From the NCBI RefSeq assembly GCF_002341865.1, contig NZ_DDOV01000074.1, positions 1,141-19,265 of the forward strand: a DNA stretch of 18,125 bases. Reading direction: 5' to 3'. The translations under genes and the position numbers were made by a program. The notes beneath the pieces were generated by a model, which was given only the letters and a program-made list of their open reading frames with translations, did no database searches and was not told where the DNA came from. This document shows positions 15,020 through 18,125 of this stretch, in pieces; positions within the stretch are counted from its first letter, which is position 1; each line of letters begins with the position of its first letter. Source of the DNA: Clostridium sp. UBA2485 (GTDB lineage: Bacteria > Bacillota > Clostridia > Clostridiales > Clostridiaceae).

Positions 15020-15290
15020 GACAGATTAAATAATTTAGGCTTAACTTTTCAGCCATATTTTACGATATATTATATTGAGTGGATTTTTTTTATTAATATT
15101 AATTTACAATTTAATTTAATGAGCTGAAAATTTAAAATATAAAAAATACTTTAATTTTATTGGGAATTATGCTAAACTTTACAATAAAAGGAATTAATCT
15201 AGGTTATATTGTATTTTTTACCTATCAATTAATTAATATAATTTACATGTTTTTTTATTAACTCAAGTATGAAATAGAAACAAATTAACT

Positions 15291-15319
15291 TTGATTATTA
15301 ATTTTTTAATTAATATAAA
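15291..15319 (+). promoter_or_regulatory. Probable sigma-A promoter for the surface hydrolase
   Basis: TTGATT (15291-15296) and TATAAA (15314-15319) are separated by 17 bases. The expected start is about 28 bases ahead of the ATG at 15354. Confidence 0.4.
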
Positions 15320-15353
15320 ATTTTTTATTAGCCGAATTAAGGGGGACATAGTT

Positions 15354-17864
15354 ATGAAATCTAAGAAATTAAAATTATCGTTGTTATTGGGTGCTTATGC
15401 ATTGTGTTCAATGTTATTAACGAGGCCTGTCAAGGCAGATGTTGGAGTTGTTAAGGGTGCTACACCTATCAATCAAGGTATGGCTATTCACGCAGACGAT
15501 TTTACAATATACAATGATAAAATTGCTGCATCTTTTGCAGTAGGAACAAATAACTACTGGAACATGACAAATGGAAGTATCCTTGATGTTGCTATTATGA
15601 AAGATGGCAAATTTGGTGTTGATTTAGTAAATGATATTGAATTTCTAAACAATTACTGGACATCTACAGGAGCATTTAATGGTGAAAATCTACAGAAAAA
15701 TCCAAAGGAAAATATTACATACAAAATAGAAGAGAATAAGGTTGTTGTTACTGCTAAAACAAGATATTGGACGGCAGGACATAAATTACCTTTAAATGTC
15801 ACAATTGAGTATACATTAGAAGATGGTAAAAATTATATTGGTTTAAAAACAACTGTTGAAAATCCAAAAGGAAATGATGTTTATGAAAACATGTATGGAG
15901 GATATTCAATTAGTACTTTAGCTGCTAGCACTTTTGGGCCTTTTGGATATTATCCGGACAAAAAAATAACTGGTATCGGAATTGGTGCTGATAAAGATGT
16001 TAATGAAAGATTTGGAAATTACGTTGTAACTTATGATAAAAATTATGCTGTTTCCGTTCAATTAGATAGGGCAAATACATATAAAGGGTCAAGTGGATAT
16101 AAGGATGTCTATGTAAATAATACAATTGAACCAGGAAAGAGCTGTATTTATACAGGTGAAATTTTAGTCTCAGATAAAGGTGAAACAACACCTATTATTG
16201 AACGTTTCATAGAAAAAGATCCAACAATTCAATCAGCGAATGTAAACGGTGTAGTTAAGGATTCGAAAGGAAATTCTGTAAAAGATGCATTTGTAGTAAT
16301 CAGTAAAAAAGGTTCTTATAAGGAAACTGTAAAATCTCATGGTAAAGAACAACTTAAAAAAGATATTATGCAGCCATTTGCTTGGAAAATAACAGATGAA
16401 AATGGTCACTTTGAATTTGATTTACCAAAAGATGAATATGAGGTTCATGTTGAAGCTAAGGGATATACACCGTCAGATATTCAGAAGTTAAGCCTAACAG
16501 AAAATTCAACCTTAAATTTTATGGTTAAAGATGGAGCTCAAGCTTCTCTTAAAGCTGTTGATGAAAATGGAAATCCAGTTGATTTCAAGGTAACTGTATC
16601 AGGAATTACATCAACATTTAAAACACTTGGGGGAAATGTATTCTTTACAGATCCAAAAACACATGAAGCTAAATTTGAGGTATCAGCTCCTGAGAATCCT
16701 GTGACGTTTATAATTACACGTGCCAGTGATTATGAATCACTTCCAGCTACAATAACAAAAACAATAAAGCCGGGTGAAACGCTTAATGAAGAAGTTGTAC
16801 TTCCTACATTAATAAAAACAAATTCAAGAAATTGGTATAGTATGGACAACCATCAACATGCAGACTTTGGTGATGGTGCAACACCAGTTAAAGAACTATA
16901 TAAAGCTCAAGTTGCAGCAGGTTTAAATTATAACCTTGTTTCTGATCATGATGCAGTAGTAAATGATCCTCTTATGGCTGAATTAGCCAAAGAAGGTAAC
17001 AGACCATTTATTCCAAGTATTGAAGTTTCTCCAGGTTGGGGTCATTGGGGTATTTTAGGTGCTGATTATACAAAGAATCCGATTTCTCCAGACTTAACTC
17101 CAGCAGAAATAATTAAAGCTGGACATGATATGGGTGCTCTTGTAGTTGTTAATCATCCATATACAGAATATGGTTTCTTCTATAATAGAGATAGCGTTAA
17201 AGGTGGATATGATGAAGGTACTGAAGATTTCGATTTACTTGAATTACAATCTACAATTGATTTAACTGATAGTACTAACATGGATAAAAGAGCATTAGAT
17301 TCTGCAATGGGATATTGGAATAAAGGTATTAAAAAATACTTAAGTGCAGGTTCAGACCAACACGATGTAACTTCAGGATTATACCCAGGAATTATCAGAT
17401 TATATGCTCATATTGAGGGGGAAAATACAACTGAAAAGTATCTTCAAACTATAAAAGATGGTCATAGTTATGTAACAATGGGACCTATATTTACACCAAA
17501 AGCAAACACAATGTTTGGTACAACACAAAAAGTCAAAGCAGGTAAAAAATACACACTAAATACAGAAATCCAAGCTGTTAATGGATTAAATCATATTGAT
17601 GTTTACAGCGAAGGTAAGATTATTGCATCAAAAGACTTTGATAATACACAAGATGCTGTTAACTATAAACTAGATGTAAAACCAACAAAAAATACATGGT
17701 ATAGTTTTGTTGCAACTGATGGAAAAGGTCACTATGCAGTTACAAATCCTATTTGGGTAGAGATTGCAGACGATACTAAAAAACCAGGGTCAAATGAAAA
17801 CCAGGATCAACAAGGAAACCAGAATCAACAGGGAAACCAGGGTCAAATAAAGGGACAAAAGTGA
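15354..17864 (+). CDS. Secreted CehA/McbA-type PHP metallohydrolase, C-terminal anchor out of frame
   Basis: The encoded protein has 836 residues. Residues 1-28 are a signal peptide (KSKKLKLSLLLGAYALCSMLL, then VKA before Asp29). Residues ~30-290 are a beta-rich domain, ~297-371 a carboxypeptidase-regulatory-like Ig fold (VNGVVKDSKGNSVKDAFVVI ... ITDENGHFEFDLPKDEYEVHV), and ~400-480 another beta module. Residues ~492-760 are a PHP-type metallohydrolase of the CehA/McbA group. Likely metal ligands are His500/His502 (DNHQHAD), Asp531-His532-Asp533, Glu557, His564, His601 (NHPY) and Asp668/His670 (GSDQHD). A hydrophilic N/Q/G tail starts at ~810. The substrate is unknown; phosphoester or amide/ester hydrolysis is possible. 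I chose ATG 15354 (GGGGGA site, 15340-15346), since the longer frame adds no signal-peptide sense. The frame ends at 17864 before an LPNTA anchor in another frame, so it may be a frameshifted gene. Confidence 0.85.
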   Translation: MKSKKLKLSLLLGAYALCSMLLTRPVKADVGVVKGATPINQGMAIHADDFTIYNDKIAASFAVGTNNYWNMTNGSILDVAIMKDGKFGVDLVNDIEFLNNYWTSTGAFNGENLQKNPKENITYKIEENKVVVTAKTRYWTAGHKLPLNVTIEYTLEDGKNYIGLKTTVENPKGNDVYENMYGGYSISTLAASTFGPFGYYPDKKITGIGIGADKDVNERFGNYVVTYDKNYAVSVQLDRANTYKGSSGYKDVYVNNTIEPGKSCIYTGEILVSDKGETTPIIERFIEKDPTIQSANVNGVVKDSKGNSVKDAFVVISKKGSYKETVKSHGKEQLKKDIMQPFAWKITDENGHFEFDLPKDEYEVHVEAKGYTPSDIQKLSLTENSTLNFMVKDGAQASLKAVDENGNPVDFKVTVSGITSTFKTLGGNVFFTDPKTHEAKFEVSAPENPVTFIITRASDYESLPATITKTIKPGETLNEEVVLPTLIKTNSRNWYSMDNHQHADFGDGATPVKELYKAQVAAGLNYNLVSDHDAVVNDPLMAELAKEGNRPFIPSIEVSPGWGHWGILGADYTKNPISPDLTPAEIIKAGHDMGALVVVNHPYTEYGFFYNRDSVKGGYDEGTEDFDLLELQSTIDLTDSTNMDKRALDSAMGYWNKGIKKYLSAGSDQHDVTSGLYPGIIRLYAHIEGENTTEKYLQTIKDGHSYVTMGPIFTPKANTMFGTTQKVKAGKKYTLNTEIQAVNGLNHIDVYSEGKIIASKDFDNTQDAVNYKLDVKPTKNTWYSFVATDGKGHYAVTNPIWVEIADDTKKPGSNENQDQQGNQNQQGNQGQIKGQK

Positions 17865-17883
17865 CTACAGTTGGAAAAGGGGA

Positions 17884-17985
17884 CTTCCCAATACTGCTAC
17901 AAATATATACGGAATATTACTAGCAGGTTCTATATTATCATTACTAGGTGCAGGTGTATTTGTATTTAAAAAGCGTCATGAGTAA
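17884..17985 (+). other. LPNTA cell-wall sorting signal, out of frame with the hydrolase
   Basis: Read in the third frame, this segment gives LPNTATNIYGILLAGSILSLLGAGVFVFKKRHE and a TAA at 17983-17985. That is a complete sortase signal: LPXTA motif, hydrophobic helix of about 20 residues and a basic tail. It is in frame +1 relative to the hydrolase. The stretch just before it (17852-17881) reads GTKVTTVGKG, a plausible linker, in the remaining frame. Two single-base losses, near 17831-17836 and 17881-17885, would join all three parts. Confidence 0.85.
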
Positions 17986-18125
17986 ATTTAAGTTATCATC
18001 TAAAAAGTTATCATTAGTAAAAGTCTTAAGTCTAGGAATTATAGTCCTAGGCTTAGGGTGTATTTTTTGGTCATTAATTAATATATGGTCACAGCCAAAA
18101 AATTCTTATGATGAAGGCACTGATA
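17978..18125 (+). CDS. Probable sortase, N-terminal part (partial)
   Basis: The frame starts with ATG 17978, overlapping the last eight bases of the sorting-signal frame, and runs off the right edge (49 complete codons). The visible part has a basic N-terminus (MSKFKLSSKKLSLVK), a single membrane helix (about residues 15-38, VLSLGIIVLGLGCIFWSLINIW) and a polar segment. This is the layout of class C/D-type sortases before the catalytic beta-barrel. The His-Cys-Arg catalytic residues are beyond the window, so the call rests on layout and on the adjacent LPNTA protein. LPNTA is the motif known for Bacillus anthracis SrtC (class D). The overlap implies coupling of substrate and enzyme expression. 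Confidence 0.65.
   Translation, partial: MSKFKLSSKKLSLVKVLSLGIIVLGLGCIFWSLINIWSQPKNSYDEGTD

Larger units (their letters stand above)
14732..15353 (+). other. Long gap: purine-rich segment, second terminator, AT-rich leader
   Basis: Bases 14740-14930 are strikingly purine-rich on the + strand (many GAAAAAG/GAAGAAG runs) and contain AGGAGG-like sites (around 14837 and 14936) ahead of only tiny frames (about 20 and 9 codons). No protein family is recognisable. Bases 15020-15290 are very AT-rich and show no gene; an 8-bp inverted repeat (15046-15053/15123-15130) is the only structure seen. The final 60 bases hold the promoter and ribosome site of the next gene. Confidence 0.5.

Noticed and set aside
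15291..15353. N-terminal extension of the surface hydrolase
   Set aside because: It covers the likely promoter and ribosome site, and would put a second hydrophobic stretch before a perfect signal peptide.

Overview
The window is AT-rich, low-GC DNA from a clostridial Firmicute. Shine-Dalgarno sites are strong (AGGAGG/GGAGG), GTG and TTG starts occur, and the gene content fits Clostridium sensu stricto. The species is not determined by anything visible. There are no rRNA or tRNA genes, CRISPR arrays or intact insertion sequences.

Bases 1-7936 are the distal part of an ethanolamine-utilization (eut) bacterial microcompartment operon, all on the + strand. It starts inside a gene whose tail is a Rho_N/SAP-like domain (probably a shell protein). 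Then come EutE, EutM, a 355-base gap with strong RNA-like folding potential, EutT, a PduL-type phosphotransacylase (EutD), EutJ, a eut-specific protein of unknown function, EutN, a PduT-like tandem shell protein with a candidate Fe-S cysteine, EutH and a short EutQ, closed by an intrinsic terminator. The chemistry is ethanolamine uptake (EutH), adenosylcobalamin supply (EutT), acetaldehyde to acetyl-CoA (EutE) and acetyl-CoA to acetyl-phosphate (EutD), inside a shell of EutM/EutN/tandem BMC proteins. The lyase EutBC, reactivase EutA and regulators EutVW would lie upstream, outside the window.

Bases 7937-14731 hold unrelated single genes and small units. These are a small Cys-containing membrane-associated protein (-), a two-gene unit of a small membrane protein and a nitroreductase-fold protein (-), a zinc-ribbon mini-protein (+), an EamA transporter (+) convergent with a TauE/SafE exporter (-) across a long bidirectional terminator, a small RDD-like membrane protein (+), and an RlmD-type 23S rRNA methyltransferase with an Fe-S cluster (+) and its own terminator.

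Bases 14732-15353 are mostly non-coding. Bases 15354-18125 form a surface-protein locus: a secreted CehA/McbA-type PHP metallohydrolase followed directly by the start of a probable sortase gene. The hydrolase frame stops just before an intact LPNTA cell-wall sorting signal that lies in another frame. As written, the protein would be secreted but not anchored. This can be explained by two one-base losses in homopolymer-rich DNA (real mutations, phase variation or sequencing errors). This sortase/LPNTA pair and the structured eutM-eutT gap are the most interesting parts of the window.
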